Assembly (NCBI GenBank): GCA_014382915.1
Contig: JACNIV010000118.1
Coordinates: forward strand, 1-5,040
Direction of reading: 5' to 3'
DNA length: 5,040 bases
Source: Candidatus Cloacimonadota bacterium
Lineage (GTDB): Bacteria; Cloacimonadota; Cloacimonadia; Cloacimonadales; TCS61
Both the position numbers and the translations under genes were made by a program. Below, in pieces: positions 4,896-5,040 of this stretch. The notes below the pieces were generated by a model that saw only the letters and a list, made by a program, of their open reading frames with translations, was not told the DNA's origin and made no database searches. The first letter of the stretch is position 1. Each line of letters opens with the position of its first letter.

Positions 4896-4972
4896 TGGCA
4901 CGCCAGAAGGGATTCGAACCCCTGGCCTACGGATTAGAAATCCGTTGCTCTATCCAACTGAGCTACTGGCGC
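4896..4972 (-). tRNA. tRNA-Arg (TCT)
   Basis: The minus strand starts GCGCCAGTAGCTCAG and ends with CTGGCGT plus G73 and an encoded CCA (4896-4898). The anticodon stem ACGGA/TCCGT holds the loop TTTCTAA, giving anticodon TCT (4936-4938). The T arm is CAGGG-GTTCGAAT-CCCTT in outline. Length with CCA is 77. It reads AGA and AGG codons, which are common in the AT-rich gene at the left of the window. Confidence 0.95.
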
Positions 4973-4985
4973 ACGTAACAATAAT

Positions 4986-5040
4986 TGGTAGCGGCGCAGG
5001 GACTCGAACCCCGGACACTCGGATTATGATTCCGATGCTC
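4986..5040 (-). tRNA. tRNA with CAT anticodon, probably elongator Met (5' part outside window)
   Basis: The 3' two-thirds of a tRNA is present: anticodon stem TCGGA/TCCGA with loop ATCATAA (anticodon CAT at 5026-5028), T arm CGGGG-TTCGAGT-CCCTG, acceptor strand CGCCGCT, A73 and encoded CCA (4986-4988). The anticodon stem lacks the three G-C pairs of initiator tRNA. The acceptor lacks the C4-G69 and C5-G68 pairs that mark E. coli tRNA-Ile2. Elongator Met is the better reading, but tRNA-Ile2 (lysidine-modified) cannot be excluded without the 5' half. It lies 13 bases from tRNA-Arg, so the two are probably cotranscribed. Confidence 0.8.

Overview
The window looks like chromosome from an anaerobic, nickel-using bacterium. 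The evidence is a nickel-responsive regulator (NikR), a His-rich nickel/cobalt-type membrane transporter, the hydrogenase nickel-insertion GTPase HypB and an FmdE-family protein, together with tRNAs that carry an encoded CCA end. The intergenic DNA is full of short palindromes and worn interspersed repeats of a kind I associate with uncultured FCB-group lineages such as Cloacimonadota. That placement is a guess from repeat style and cannot be settled here.

Region 1 (1-1465, + strand) is the 3' part of a very AT-rich gene whose start lies left of the window. It reads as a winged-helix-like segment followed by TPR-like helical repeats. This is the usual C-terminal layout of STAND NTPases, a class that includes many anti-phage proteins. 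The NTPase core and any effector domain would be off-window.

Region 2 (1466-4686, + strand) is a nickel locus in the order nikR, fmdE-like, nicO-like transporter, hypB. NikR would sense nickel, the transporter would move it, and HypB would deliver it to [NiFe] hydrogenase. The FmdE-like protein has no settled role but sits in the middle. The nikR promoter carries two GTAACAC half-sites in direct orientation, the best regulatory signal in the window. The gaps of 160-270 bases between the genes hold hairpins and repeat remnants, so the four genes need not form one transcript.

Region 3 (4686-5040) holds a bidirectional terminator and a convergent minus-strand tRNA cluster, transcribed in the order CAT (cut by the window end), Arg-TCT, His-GTG.

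The strongest leads are the truncated, compositionally distinct STAND-like gene, the unassigned FmdE-like protein embedded in a nickel locus, the direct-repeat NikR operator, and several hairpin arrays between genes.
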